Shown here: piece after piece, positions 9,330 through 18,733 of the stretch
How positions within the stretch are numbered: position 1 is the first letter of the stretch
Layout of the letters: the number at the start of each line of letters is the position of its first letter
Origin: Flavobacteriales bacterium
GTDB lineage: Bacteria > Bacteroidota > Bacteroidia > Flavobacteriales_F > PHOS-HE28
Assembly: GCA_016721825.1 (NCBI GenBank)
Contig: JADKHI010000001.1
Coordinates: 62,001 to 126,000 of the forward strand
Length of the DNA stretch: 64,000 nt
Direction: 5' to 3'
Translations under genes and position numbers: made by a program
Notes under the pieces: generated by a model
What the model was told of the DNA's origin: nothing
The model's input: only the letters and a program-made list of their open reading frames with translations
Databases searched by the model: none

Positions 9330-11066
9330 ATGCGGAAGCTGCGTGCATATCTCTCCTGTGTCGTTGGAACCCTTTGGTTCAGCGCAGCTGCACAGAACAT
9401 CGGCATCAATGCTGATGGTGCAACGCCACACGCCACGGCTTTGCTGGATGTGAGCGTGGCCGCTCTACCCATCAACGCGAAGAAGGGCCTGCTGGTGCCG
9501 CGGATGACCACGCTGCAGCGCAACGCCATACCTACGCCTGCGGAAGGGCTGCTCGTTTACGACACATCCTTGAACGAATTCTGGTACTTCGATGGTGTTC
9601 AGTGGGTGGTGATCGCCATTTCCGGGAGTCCGTGGAACACCAACGGTAATGTGGGCAGCGCCGTAACCCATGTGGTCGGCACCACGGTAGGCAGCACCAC
9701 CTTGGAGTTGCGCGTGAACAACCAACGTGCCGCGTACATGGCGGATGGGATAGCACGTACATCCTTCGGACACGGGGCCATGCCCGTTGCAACGGGAGCT
9801 AACAATACGGCCTTTGGCAAGAACGCATTGCTGGCACTGAGCACAGGCACCAACAATACGGCCTTGGGTACAAGCGCCCTGCGCACCCTCACCACATCGG
9901 TCTCCAATACGGCAATCGGCTTCGAAGCGCTGAACATGAACAACGGCCCACGGAACACGGCCGTGGGGTATCGTGCACTTGCGTCCAATACACTTGGCAC
10001 GGACAATACCGCCGTTGGCTACCAAGCACTGAGCAGCAACCTATCCGGCGACTACAATACGGCTGTTGGTTACCAAGCCCTGCGCGACAATACAGGCAAC
10101 AGCAACACCGCTGTAGGGTACGTAGCGCTGCGCGACAATACCAGCGGCACCATGAACACCGCAGTGGGTGTGCGTTGTTTGGCGAACAACCTCACCGGTA
10201 GCTACAACACGGGTATGGGTTACGAATGCCTGCAGTTCAACACTTCCGGAGCGGGTAATAGCGCCGTTGGCCACCAGGCGTTGGAAGTGAACAGTGTGGG
10301 CCAATACAACGTGGCCTTCGGAAAAGATGCCCTCGGCTCCTGCACCGGTTCGTTCAACACGGCGGCAGGCACATTCAGCGGTTATGGCATCACCAGCGGT
10401 CAATACAACACCGCGTTCGGCTACAATGCTCTGCCCAGCACCACCACCGCCAGCAACAACACCGGTGCTGGAACGTTCGCTGGGATCGGTGGCAACTTCA
10501 CCAATACCACGGCCATCGGTGCTGCCGCCTTTCCTACCGCCAGCAACCGGATCAACATTGGCACCATACTCAACAACAACCTCACCGGCGGCTACGGTAC
10601 GTGGCAGAACTTCTCCGATGCACGCTTCAAACGCGATGTGCAGGCGGACGTTCCCGGTCTTGATTTCATCCTTCGCCTGCGACCAGTGACCTATTTGTTG
10701 GATGCCGAAGCCACCGAGCGCAAAAGCGGCAACTGGCAACGCATGGACACCTGCACGGGGAAGGACCATCGCGCCATGTACATGCAACGCATTGCCGAAG
10801 TGTCGGCGGAGCGGCAGACCGGCTTCATTGCGCAAGAAGTGGAAGCAGCGGCGCGAGCGATCGGTTACGACTTCGACGGGGTGCATGTGCCCGTGGACAG
10901 CACCGATACCTACACGTTGGGGTACGACCTCTTCACGCTGCCGCTTATCCAAGCTGTAAAGGAGCAGGAAACGATCATCGTGGAACTGGAGACGATCAAC
11001 GCTGAACTGCAACGGCGTGTGGCGGAAGTGGAGGCGGGCATGACTTCAACCCACAGAACGCCATGA
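9330..11066 (+). CDS. Tail-fibre protein with NTAVG repeats and Peptidase_S74 chaperone domain
   Basis: 578 residues. After a signal peptide ending SAAAQ comes the Bacteroidota head module NIGINADGATPHATALLDV ... GLLVPRMT ... GLLVYDTSLNEFWYF. Some 250 residues of NTAVG/NTAFG repeats follow (about 145-405), then a C-terminal intramolecular chaperone beginning at Ser429 (SDARFKRDVQADVPGLDFIL), with TGFIAQEVEAAAR. The Ser and Lys of the proposed self-cleavage pair are both present. It lacks the collagen part of the preceding gene. It overlaps the next paralogue by 4 bp (ATGA at 11063), so translation of the two is coupled. Probable role: a trimeric surface fibre or adhesin. Confidence 0.87.
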   Translation: MRKLRAYLSCVVGTLWFSAAAQNIGINADGATPHATALLDVSVAALPINAKKGLLVPRMTTLQRNAIPTPAEGLLVYDTSLNEFWYFDGVQWVVIAISGSPWNTNGNVGSAVTHVVGTTVGSTTLELRVNNQRAAYMADGIARTSFGHGAMPVATGANNTAFGKNALLALSTGTNNTALGTSALRTLTTSVSNTAIGFEALNMNNGPRNTAVGYRALASNTLGTDNTAVGYQALSSNLSGDYNTAVGYQALRDNTGNSNTAVGYVALRDNTSGTMNTAVGVRCLANNLTGSYNTGMGYECLQFNTSGAGNSAVGHQALEVNSVGQYNVAFGKDALGSCTGSFNTAAGTFSGYGITSGQYNTAFGYNALPSTTTASNNTGAGTFAGIGGNFTNTTAIGAAAFPTASNRINIGTILNNNLTGGYGTWQNFSDARFKRDVQADVPGLDFILRLRPVTYLLDAEATERKSGNWQRMDTCTGKDHRAMYMQRIAEVSAERQTGFIAQEVEAAARAIGYDFDGVHVPVDSTDTYTLGYDLFTLPLIQAVKEQETIIVELETINAELQRRVAEVEAGMTSTHRTP

Positions 11067-12820
11067 GCCGATCGGGGCATATCCTTCGCTCCGGCACGAC
11101 GATCATGGCTTTGCTGTGCGTCGCCTGCTTCGCCGAGGCGCAGAACATTGGTGTGAATGTCACTGGTGCAGTACCGCACGCGAGCGCACTGCTCGATGTC
11201 GATGCAGCCGGACTGCCCTCGAATGGCAAACGTGCTATACTGATCCCGCGCATGACCTCGACCGAACGCATGGCCATTGCTGCACCGGCCAATGGATTGC
11301 TCGTGTACGATACCACCACTTTGCAATTCTGGTACTTCAATGGAACCTCTTGGGTCTCGTGGACCAACTCGAACGATGCTTGGAAGATCACCGGCAATAC
11401 CGGCCTTACCGCAGGAACGCATTTCATCGGCACCACCAACGCCACCAACATCCACCTGCGTGTGAACGGAGAAGATGCTGGCATACTCTCGGACCCGATC
11501 ACTGCTTTCGGCTATCGCGCCAACGCGGCTACGCAATACACGGCCACGGAAAGTGCCGCATTCGGATACGAAGCGCTGGGCAACGTGGTCTCCGGGCAGC
11601 CTCAATCAAGGAACACAGCAGTTGGCCATCAATCGATGATCGCTCTTACGATCGGCGGATCGAATACCACCGTGGGAAGCGAGACGGTGTTGAACACATC
11701 GATACCATTCTCGTCCGGAACCACCGCCGTTGGCCATCGTGCCATACGCGATGTGAACGTGGGCTTCTGCACAGCGGTCGGTCATCGGGCTGCGGAGGCT
11801 ACCGGCACCGATCCATGGGTGGTGGGCATCGGCGCACAATCGATGATGGCGAACATCGACATCGATTCCGATCTGGGCATCGGCTACCAAGCAGGCACGA
11901 ACGGATCGAACGGTGTGGGCCGTGGTTCGGCCATGGGCGCGAGTGGATATGCATTCGGCGCGGGGGCATGTGCTGCATCCAACCGATACAACAACTATGG
12001 TTTCGGATACAATGCACTGAACAATGTGACCTCCGGAGAATTCAACTGCGCTGTGGGCTACGGCGCGTTGCAGACCGGCACCGTGATGACGCAGTGTACG
12101 GCCATCGGTGCGCTAAGCCTGGGCGGAGCCACCGGCAATGGCAATACGGCCATGGGCTTCTCCGCTCTGGATGGCATCACCAGCGGCACCTTCAACACGG
12201 CCCTGGGTGCTTTCGCAGGACCCACGGTGGGTACGTTGACCTATACCTCAGCCATCGGCGCCAACGCCGTACCCACGGCAACCGGTCGCATTGTGTTCGG
12301 CACCACCGCGAGCACCAACCTCACCGGCGGCTTTGGTGCGTGGCAAAACCCGTCGGATGCGCGGTTCAAACGCGATGTAAAAGCCGATGTGCCCGGATTG
12401 GAACTGATCACCGCGCTGCGACCTGTGAGCTACCGTATGGACGCCCCGGCCATTGAACGTTTCATTGGTGCAGAGGCTCGGCTGGAGCGGAACGTGACCG
12501 CCTATGAACTTGCCGAACACTGGGCAACATGGGCGCGTGCGGCACAGGTGAGGCATTCGGGATTGCTGGCGCAGGAAGCCGCTACCGTGCTGGACAGCTT
12601 GGGCCGCTGCGCGGATATCGTACATGTACCCACCGAAGAGCATGACCACTACACGGTTGGCTATGCCACGCTTGTTGCGCCGCTTGTTCAGGCCATTCAG
12701 CAACAGCAAGTGCGTATCGCTGCGTTGCGTGCATCGAACAACGAACTCGTGAAGCGTTTGGAGAACGCATCGAAGGGCAGAACAGGCGCGGAGCGAACAC
12801 TTCAACCTTCCCTGCCATGA
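11063..12820 (+). CDS. Tail-fibre protein, paralogue of the preceding gene
   Basis: 585 residues with the same plan as its neighbours: signal peptide ending in AEAQ, head module NIGVNVTGAVPHASALLDV with ILIPRMTSTERMAI, degenerate NTAVG-type repeats (about 150-410), and a C-terminal chaperone starting at Ser431 (SDARFKRDVKADVPGLELI). The chaperone has a less usual tail in which the TGFIAQEVD signature is changed to SGLLAQEAATVLD. Ser and Lys of the cleavage pair are kept. It overlaps both neighbours by 4 bp. Sequence divergence in the repeats with conserved ends fits tandem duplication followed by drift in the shaft. Confidence 0.86.
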   Translation: MSRSGHILRSGTTIMALLCVACFAEAQNIGVNVTGAVPHASALLDVDAAGLPSNGKRAILIPRMTSTERMAIAAPANGLLVYDTTTLQFWYFNGTSWVSWTNSNDAWKITGNTGLTAGTHFIGTTNATNIHLRVNGEDAGILSDPITAFGYRANAATQYTATESAAFGYEALGNVVSGQPQSRNTAVGHQSMIALTIGGSNTTVGSETVLNTSIPFSSGTTAVGHRAIRDVNVGFCTAVGHRAAEATGTDPWVVGIGAQSMMANIDIDSDLGIGYQAGTNGSNGVGRGSAMGASGYAFGAGACAASNRYNNYGFGYNALNNVTSGEFNCAVGYGALQTGTVMTQCTAIGALSLGGATGNGNTAMGFSALDGITSGTFNTALGAFAGPTVGTLTYTSAIGANAVPTATGRIVFGTTASTNLTGGFGAWQNPSDARFKRDVKADVPGLELITALRPVSYRMDAPAIERFIGAEARLERNVTAYELAEHWATWARAAQVRHSGLLAQEAATVLDSLGRCADIVHVPTEEHDHYTVGYATLVAPLVQAIQQQQVRIAALRASNNELVKRLENASKGRTGAERTLQPSLP

Positions 12821-14538
12821 TGCGCTGGCTATACCTCTCTGTGTTCTTCGCGTTCGCCGCTGTCCTCGCGAACGCGCAGATCGGCATCAGTGCGAACGGT
12901 GTTGCACCTGCGCCTTCGGCCATGCTCGATCTGAACGTAGCCTCATTGGTAACGAAGAAGGGACTGCTGATCCCGCGGATGACGGCCACGGAGCGCGCGG
13001 CCATCGCTGCACCAGCGCAAGGATCCATGGTGTACGAGACCACCACCGATCTCTTCTGGCACTTCAATGGTACCGTTTGGGTGCCCTTGTTCGGCTCGGC
13101 CGTGGGCTGGCGTACCAATGGCAACCCTGGGATCGCACCGGGCACGCACTTCCTTGGCACCACCGATGTGGTTCCGCTCGAATTCCGCCATACCAATCTG
13201 CGCAGCGGCTGGATCTCGCCCACTACGGACAATACCTCGTGGGGCTATCGAGCGCTCGGGCTGAACACCGGAACAGGTAACAGCGCCTTCGGCACTCGGG
13301 CCATGCGAGCGAACACTACGGGAAGCAGCAATACCGCCGCTGGTGCGCAAGCATTGGAGGCCAACACTACAGGTTCCAACAACGTAGCTGTTGGAACCGA
13401 TGCGTTGGGCGGCACCACCACAACGAGCAGCCAAACCGCCATCGGAACCGATGCCATCGGTCTTGCTGGCGCTGCCCCCGGATGTACGGCCATCGGACTA
13501 CGCGCGCTCGTCGGTGTCGGCACCGCCTATACGGTAACCAATTGCACGGCCATTGGCTACGAAGCCTTGGAACAGAACATCGGCGCCAGCAACACGGCTT
13601 GCGGCGAGAGCGCATTGAACTCGAACCAGAACGGGATAGAGAACACCGCCGTTGGACGTCGGTCGTTATATGGCAGCGAAGCAACCGCCAGCACCGGCCT
13701 TTTCGCGTTCAATTTCCTGACCTCCGCTACGAACACCACCGGCTTCGGTTCGCTCTACACCGCTGGTGGTTTGGGCAATACCTCCATGGCGTATTCAACG
13801 CTCAGCGACCTAACCAATGGCACGTTCAATACAGCGCTCGGCGACGGCTGCTTGGCAGACAATGCTACGGGCGACCAGAACACCGCACTAGGACATTATG
13901 CATTGAACCATACCGTGGGCAATACCGGTGTGAACCAATGCACCGCGATCGGATACGCAGCCCGAACGGCGAATACCGGGAACAACCAAACGGCCATTGG
14001 GTACAACGCCCTCTCCACGGCCGCCAACGTGGTCCGCATCGGCAACGTCACCAACAACAGCAACCTCACGGGGGGCTATGGCACGTGGCAGAACCTGAGC
14101 GATGCACGCTTCAAACTGCATGTGCGCGAAGATGTTCCCGGCATCTCGTTCATCACCGGCCTGCGACCGGTCACCTACCGCTTCGATGCAGCCGCCTACG
14201 AAGAGTTCACCGGGCAGGCGAACTACATACGCGAACACGGAACCGAAACGGAACGCGCGGCGCACGCCCAAGCCTCCGCAGCGTCTTCAGCAGTGCGGCG
14301 CACGGGCTTCATCGCGCAAGAAGTGGACAGTCTTTCGCGCGCGATCGGCTTCGAATTCTCCGGTATTCATCGGCCCATCGCTGAAGGCGATCACTACACC
14401 ATCGGCTACGAGCAATTCGTGGTGCCGTTGGTGAAGGCCGTGCAAGAGCAGCAAGCGATGTTGGGGGTGGTGCGGGCGGAACAGCAGGAGATCCTGAAGC
14501 GCTTGGGGCGGGATCAAAGTTCCGACGTTCTTCCTTAG
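12817..14538 (+). CDS. Tail-fibre protein, last paralogue of the cluster
   Basis: 573 residues. The signal peptide ends in LANAQ. The head module is IGISANGVAPAPSAMLDL with GLLIPRMTATERAAI, followed by NTA-type repeats (about 140-405) and a chaperone domain from Ser428 (SDARFKLHVREDVPGISFI) with TGFIAQEVDSLSRAIG. It starts inside the stop codon of the previous gene (ATGA), making the three short fibres one translational unit. It ends the surface locus; the next gene is on the other strand. Confidence 0.86.
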   Translation: MMRWLYLSVFFAFAAVLANAQIGISANGVAPAPSAMLDLNVASLVTKKGLLIPRMTATERAAIAAPAQGSMVYETTTDLFWHFNGTVWVPLFGSAVGWRTNGNPGIAPGTHFLGTTDVVPLEFRHTNLRSGWISPTTDNTSWGYRALGLNTGTGNSAFGTRAMRANTTGSSNTAAGAQALEANTTGSNNVAVGTDALGGTTTTSSQTAIGTDAIGLAGAAPGCTAIGLRALVGVGTAYTVTNCTAIGYEALEQNIGASNTACGESALNSNQNGIENTAVGRRSLYGSEATASTGLFAFNFLTSATNTTGFGSLYTAGGLGNTSMAYSTLSDLTNGTFNTALGDGCLADNATGDQNTALGHYALNHTVGNTGVNQCTAIGYAARTANTGNNQTAIGYNALSTAANVVRIGNVTNNSNLTGGYGTWQNLSDARFKLHVREDVPGISFITGLRPVTYRFDAAAYEEFTGQANYIREHGTETERAAHAQASAASSAVRRTGFIAQEVDSLSRAIGFEFSGIHRPIAEGDHYTIGYEQFVVPLVKAVQEQQAMLGVVRAEQQEILKRLGRDQSSDVLP

Positions 14539-14667
14539 CCAAAAGAAAGTCTCACGGGAGTTCCTTCCTCCCATACGGCGGATGGATCGCCTCCTGGATC
14601 ATAGTTCGCGGTGCGTCAGGTATTGGGCAACATCACCGCCGCCAACATCTCAATGACTCGGGCATTG

Positions 14668-14691
14668 GCTGAGGACCGGTCCTGATCAGCC
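14668..14691. terminator. Possible hairpin between convergent genes
   Basis: GGCTGA (14668-14673) can pair with TCAGCC (14686-14691) around the 12-bp palindrome AGGACCGGTCCT (14672-14683). It lies in the 220-bp gap between the tail-fibre cluster and the prenyltransferase gene, which converge here. There is no T-run, so calling it a terminator rests on position. The rest of the gap shows no gene. Confidence 0.3.
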
Positions 14692-14758
14692 GGATCCACG
14701 CAACGATGTTGCAGGATAAGCTGCCGTGCGCTGTTGCCAGGCATGGGCAGCCATAGGC

Positions 14759-15664
14759 CTAAGCACGGATCAAGTAGACCCCGAAGTACAGGCCATACTC
14801 GGCGAAGAACAACCACCAGAACTGTCGATAGAAGCGCGGGAGCGCCTGCTTATCATGGCGTCGAAGAGTGCGGAGGTTGAACAGAAAAAGGGCGAGCAAC
14901 ACGAGATGGCCGATCAACAGCACGCGCGTTCGCGGTCCGTCGCCACCCAAGCTTAGGTGAAGGCCGAGCGCTGCAATGGTGAAGAGGTAGGCCAGCCCGA
15001 CCAACACATGCCCGGCGATCAGTGCCGTTCGCGGCGAAGTGACCAGCGCCAGTGTACGAATGCCGAACCGCGCATCGCCTTCCATGTCGGGCAGGTCCTT
15101 GAACCAGGCGATGCTCGTACTGAACGCGATGATGAAGACGGTGAGGATCCACACATGCAGCGGCACCTCCACCAAGCCGTTCACCAGATGATCATAGACG
15201 AGGAATCCACCCAGGTTCAACAACACCCCTCGGACCATGGCGATGGATAATGATGCGGACAGGTGATGGCGCTTCAGATGAAAGGGCGGCATGGAATACG
15301 CCCAACCGATGAAGGTTGCCGCAGCCACCACGGCGAACAGGTAGGGGGACACCAACAAGGCCACCCCGAGGCTCGCCCCCAAGGCCGCCAGTACGATGCC
15401 CCACGCTTGGGTGCGGCTCAGTTCACACGCCGGCAATGGCAGCTCCGGCTTGTTCAACCGATCGATGGCCACGTCGGCCAATTGATTGATGCCGACAATG
15501 AACACATTACAGGCAATGCCAACGAACAGCGCCGATATCAACAGCAACGGACGTTGACCCTCCGCCCTGTCCAGCACGATCATGTACAGGGTGACGATGC
15601 TGATCACGCTACCGACGATGGTGTGTGGTCTGCTGAAGCGCCAGAGGGTCCCCACGGAGCTCAT
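14759..15664 (-). CDS. UbiA-family prenyltransferase, homogentisate prenyltransferase type
   Basis: 301 residues from the ATG at 15664. The open frame continues upstream, but this start overlaps the methyltransferase stop by 4 bp and begins a normal family N-terminus (MSSVGTLWRFSRPHT). Both catalytic aspartate motifs are present: N60-QLAD-VAID-RLNKPELPLP (residues 60-78) and KDLPDMEGD (189-197), with about eight membrane segments. The NQLxDxxIDxxNKPxLPL form is that of homogentisate phytyl/solanesyl transferases of tocopherol and plastoquinone synthesis, rather than 4-hydroxybenzoate or heme-O transferases. It would join a prenyl diphosphate to an aromatic acceptor in the inner membrane. The substrate is not provable from sequence. 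Confidence 0.8.
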   Translation of the reverse strand: MSSVGTLWRFSRPHTIVGSVISIVTLYMIVLDRAEGQRPLLLISALFVGIACNVFIVGINQLADVAIDRLNKPELPLPACELSRTQAWGIVLAALGASLGVALLVSPYLFAVVAAATFIGWAYSMPPFHLKRHHLSASLSIAMVRGVLLNLGGFLVYDHLVNGLVEVPLHVWILTVFIIAFSTSIAWFKDLPDMEGDARFGIRTLALVTSPRTALIAGHVLVGLAYLFTIAALGLHLSLGGDGPRTRVLLIGHLVLLALFLFNLRTLRRHDKQALPRFYRQFWWLFFAEYGLYFGVYLIRA

Positions 15665-16377
15665 GAGGCGGGAACATGGATCACGGTGATCGGTAGCCAA
15701 GGACCTGGAAGGCGGTGTACCTGCACGTCGGCACCCAACGCTTCGAACTGAGAACGGTATTGCTCTGCTGTCCGTGCACGCAGCACGGAGATCACGCCAT
15801 CCCAGGTAATGGTGAGCACGTTCACCGGGACCACGTACGTGAAGAACAGACGACCCAGTGAGAAGGGCTTCACGAAGGGCGCGAGCAGCAATACACCGAA
15901 CGTGGTGGCGAACAGCACTTTCAACATGCACAACACCGTGGGTTCAAGCAGCTCCACGAAGAAGGCCTCCACTCCGGCCGTCCTGAACTTGGCAATGAAC
16001 CGCCCCTGTTCACCTTTCGTGAAATGATGGAACGCGTTGAACATGGTATAGCAGGTCCCTTCGACCGGTTGGAGGGAGCGCGCGTTCAACGGTCGTGGGT
16101 CATAGATCACCCCTTCCGGGGCGGAATATCCCCACTGCGGATACCGATCGGTCAGCGTCAGGTCGGTGAAAAAGCCCCCTCTTCGGTAGAGCGTCACTGC
16201 GGGCTCCCCACTTCCGGAGCAGAGGTCCACTTGCGGTCCCCTTCGCGGTGCGTTCCTACGCAGGTAAGCCAGGAACACATCATAGACCGGCATCCGCGTG
16301 GCCAGAAAGCCGATGTGCTCGGTCTGATAGTCGCGCAACTTGGCCGGGAACCAAGGAAGGTCTTCCAGCTCCTGCAT
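15661..16377 (-). CDS. Class I SAM-dependent methyltransferase-like protein with hydrophobic segment
   Basis: 238 residues. SAM-binding motif I is QVDLCSGSGEPAVTLY (about 50-65), with DLTLTDRYPQ as the following acidic strand and TMFNAFHHFTKGEQ as the post-motif loop. Residues about 155-195 are strongly hydrophobic and could sit in or against the membrane, unusual for a soluble methyltransferase. Its stop overlaps the prenyltransferase start (ATGA), so the two are translationally coupled. The natural guess is methylation of the prenylated aromatic product, by analogy with tocopherol and plastoquinone synthesis. That is inference from pairing. Confidence 0.7.
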   Translation of the reverse strand: MQELEDLPWFPAKLRDYQTEHIGFLATRMPVYDVFLAYLRRNAPRRGPQVDLCSGSGEPAVTLYRRGGFFTDLTLTDRYPQWGYSAPEGVIYDPRPLNARSLQPVEGTCYTMFNAFHHFTKGEQGRFIAKFRTAGVEAFFVELLEPTVLCMLKVLFATTFGVLLLAPFVKPFSLGRLFFTYVVPVNVLTITWDGVISVLRARTAEQYRSQFEALGADVQVHRLPGPWLPITVIHVPAS

Positions 16378-16460
16378 GCCGTCCTACGAACAAACGCTGC
16401 GCCGTTGAACGAAGCATGACGGAAAAGACCGCCTACGACGAAAGCCGAGATCCGTTGATC

Positions 16461-18056
16461 CTACTCCTTCACGACCCGCGTTCCGCGCGAACGACCTTCC
16501 CCTTGTACAAGGACCTTATAGATCCCGTTCGCAAGGCCCTGCCCCAACTCAGCATTCAGACCCTCGCTCCGTTCCACTACACGACCTGCCCCGTCGATCA
16601 AGGTCACCGTTGTTGATGGGTCGTTGGGGAATGTGGCGCTCAACAGTCTGAACGTCGAGGTGAACACTGAAGGACATGCGATCAGATCGCTGGTCCCCGG
16701 AGCCTCAGCGACCGCTGTGCTCAAGCCGGGGTCCACGCGCGCCACCACTGTGCCCCGCGCGTTCACGGGATCCACAGTGTACGGACCTAGGGTGAAGGGA
16801 TCGCTGGTGACGCCAACGAAATGTGTGACACCATCGGTCGCGACAGCCAGATCGTACATCATATCCGAGAAGGTGCTTCCCCCTTGCTGCGCCCAGTTCG
16901 GTAAGCCAACCGGATCGAAGCGCAGCAACGCAATGGACTTGTCGGCGATGGTACCCGATCCGGTGACCACGCCATTGCCCCAGTCGATGCTTCCGTTCAC
17001 ATTGCCCAACACAAAAGCGTTGCCGTCGCCATCTACACCGAGCGCGTTGCCATGTGCCAGAATGAACTGGCCCGAGCCCCATGCGCCTGGCGTTTGCACG
17101 CCCCACTCGAAACTCCCCAAGCTGTCCAAGCGGGTGAGGAAAAGCCCCGTGCTCCACAGCGGGTCGGTGAAGGGGATGGTGCCCCAGGTGAGCGGCTCGA
17201 AATAACTCCCCGCGAGGTAGGCATGACCGCTTGTATCGGCCACCACGCGCGGCTTCTGGAAGGTGATATCCTCGGCGGTGCTTACCCATTGCGCATAGCC
17301 AGCAGCGTTCATGCGGGTCACGAAGAATGCGTAGTTCTCGGCCACTGGGAAGACAGTGCCATTGATCGTGATGTCCGGCGACTCCGCAGCTCCGGCCACA
17401 TAGAGGCCACCCCACGGATCGAAGCTGATACTTCCGATCATCTTGGAGTCGACAAGGCTCCTGCTCTCGACCTGCGAGCCGTCCGTCTCAAGGCGAACGA
17501 TCTCCGCACTGAAGAAGGTGCTCAATGCCGCCCAGAAACGCCCTTGCACATCCAACGCTAGGGATGCGACGCTCACGTCATCGAACGTACCGCCCGAAAC
17601 GTCCTGTTGCCAGAGCAACTGCCCGTTCGCATCCCATGCGCAAAGAAATGACCCCTCTGCGACATGCCCCCCGGGCACAGAGAGCACCGGTGACCCATCC
17701 ACCAGTAGACGGTTGAAGTAACGACCGCCCAGCACCACGGTACCATCTTCATCACTCGCGATGGACTCCACCTGAACGGTATCGCCGAGGCTCACGCTCC
17801 AGAGCACTGTGCCATCCGCGGCCTGACGGGTCAGCGTAACACCACCCATCGGTTCGTTGTAGGTGTAAGCGATATGGTCCAACTGCGCCACATACACGTG
17901 ATCAGGGTCGCGTGCACAGAGCACATCCACAGGGGTCGTGGGGTTCAGGACCCAATCGTTCGGCGAGGCCGTGAGCCATTGGACCTGCTGTGCAGCGAGG
18001 AACTGTGGAAGTAGCGCCGAGGCGATGTGAAGGATCGTGTGAGATATCCGTTGCAT
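16461..18056 (-). CDS. Secreted beta-propeller-like protein with T9SS type A sorting domain
   Basis: 531 residues from the ATG at 18056, which opens a signal peptide (MQRISHTILHIASALLPQFLAAQ). The body is made of repeated beta units with NGNAFVLGN / SGHAYLAGSYF / GRFWAALST phrases of the SBBP or delta-60 kind. The C-terminus is a T9SS type A domain (LIACPSVFTSTFRLL, VTLIDGAGRVV, GLANGIYKVLVQG). It is predicted to be exported and attached to the cell surface. No enzyme motif was found. It stands alone on this strand, 84 bp from the methyltransferase. Confidence 0.8.
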   Translation of the reverse strand: MQRISHTILHIASALLPQFLAAQQVQWLTASPNDWVLNPTTPVDVLCARDPDHVYVAQLDHIAYTYNEPMGGVTLTRQAADGTVLWSVSLGDTVQVESIASDEDGTVVLGGRYFNRLLVDGSPVLSVPGGHVAEGSFLCAWDANGQLLWQQDVSGGTFDDVSVASLALDVQGRFWAALSTFFSAEIVRLETDGSQVESRSLVDSKMIGSISFDPWGGLYVAGAAESPDITINGTVFPVAENYAFFVTRMNAAGYAQWVSTAEDITFQKPRVVADTSGHAYLAGSYFEPLTWGTIPFTDPLWSTGLFLTRLDSLGSFEWGVQTPGAWGSGQFILAHGNALGVDGDGNAFVLGNVNGSIDWGNGVVTGSGTIADKSIALLRFDPVGLPNWAQQGGSTFSDMMYDLAVATDGVTHFVGVTSDPFTLGPYTVDPVNARGTVVARVDPGLSTAVAEAPGTSDLIACPSVFTSTFRLLSATFPNDPSTTVTLIDGAGRVVERSEGLNAELGQGLANGIYKVLVQGEGRSRGTRVVKE

Positions 18057-18085
18057 GTTCCGGTGATCGATCAATGAATGACAAG

Positions 18086-18676
18086 CTACGCACCCATCTT
18101 GAATTGCAGGTGCTTCTTCACCGCGGGCCATTCGCCCGGGAGAATGGAATACACGCAGGTGTCGCGCAAGGTGCCGTCGGGCATACGCATGTGGTTGCGG
18201 AGGACACCATCCTGCTTCGCGCCCAAGCGCTCGATGGCCTTCCGGCTTTGCAGGTTGAAGAAGCTCGTCCGGAACTCCACAGCGATGCAATGCAGCGTTT
18301 CGAAGGCATGGGTCAACAGTAGCAACTTGCAATCAGTGTTCAACGGCGTACGCTGCACCGATCGCGCGTACCAAGTAGAACCGATCTCCACACGTTGGCT
18401 CTTCGTATCGATGTTCATGTAGGTGGTCATGCCAACGACCTTTCCACTAGCATGGTCGCGTACCGCCCATGGCACCATCGAGCTTTCCCGTTGAAGTTCC
18501 AACCGGCGCTCAATGTTCGCTCGCATATCCTCCGGAGAAGGCACGATGGTGTACCATAGCTTCCATAGCTCACCATCACGCGTGGCTTCGCACAGCTCGT
18601 CGTGGTGTTCTTGGGAAAGGGGTTCCAACGTGACATGGCGTCCGGTGAGGGTGACCTCCATTGTGATGTCCGTCAT
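18086..18676 (-). CDS. GNAT-family N-acetyltransferase (RimJ/RimL type)
   Basis: 196 residues from the ATG at 18676; an ATG five codons later is also possible. The start LTGRHVTLEPLSQEHHDEL is the classic opening of the RimJ/RimL-like GNAT group. VVGMTTYMNID, VEIGSTWYARSVQRT and NLQSRKAIERLGAKQDGVLRNHMRMPDG correspond to the acetyl-CoA binding core and the last strands. It probably acetylates an amino group on a small molecule or protein N-terminus; the substrate is unknown. It is divergent from the gene at 18734, with only 57 bp between the starts. Confidence 0.8.
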   Translation of the reverse strand: MTDITMEVTLTGRHVTLEPLSQEHHDELCEATRDGELWKLWYTIVPSPEDMRANIERRLELQRESSMVPWAVRDHASGKVVGMTTYMNIDTKSQRVEIGSTWYARSVQRTPLNTDCKLLLLTHAFETLHCIAVEFRTSFFNLQSRKAIERLGAKQDGVLRNHMRMPDGTLRDTCVYSILPGEWPAVKKHLQFKMGA

Positions 18677-18733
18677 GCGAGCAAAGGTGGAAACGAACCA
18701 ACAGCAAAGGCGCTCTTTTTGCACCTTGCCGAC

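Noticed and set aside
2..14538. Prophage or phage-tail module
   Set aside because: Tail-fibre and S74 domains are present, but there is no capsid, terminase, portal, integrase or lysis gene, and all proteins have signal peptides.
14556..14572. Hairpin GGGAG/CTCCC after the last tail-fibre gene as terminator
   Set aside because: Only 5 bp with a 7-nt loop and no T-run; the palindrome at 14668 is a better candidate.
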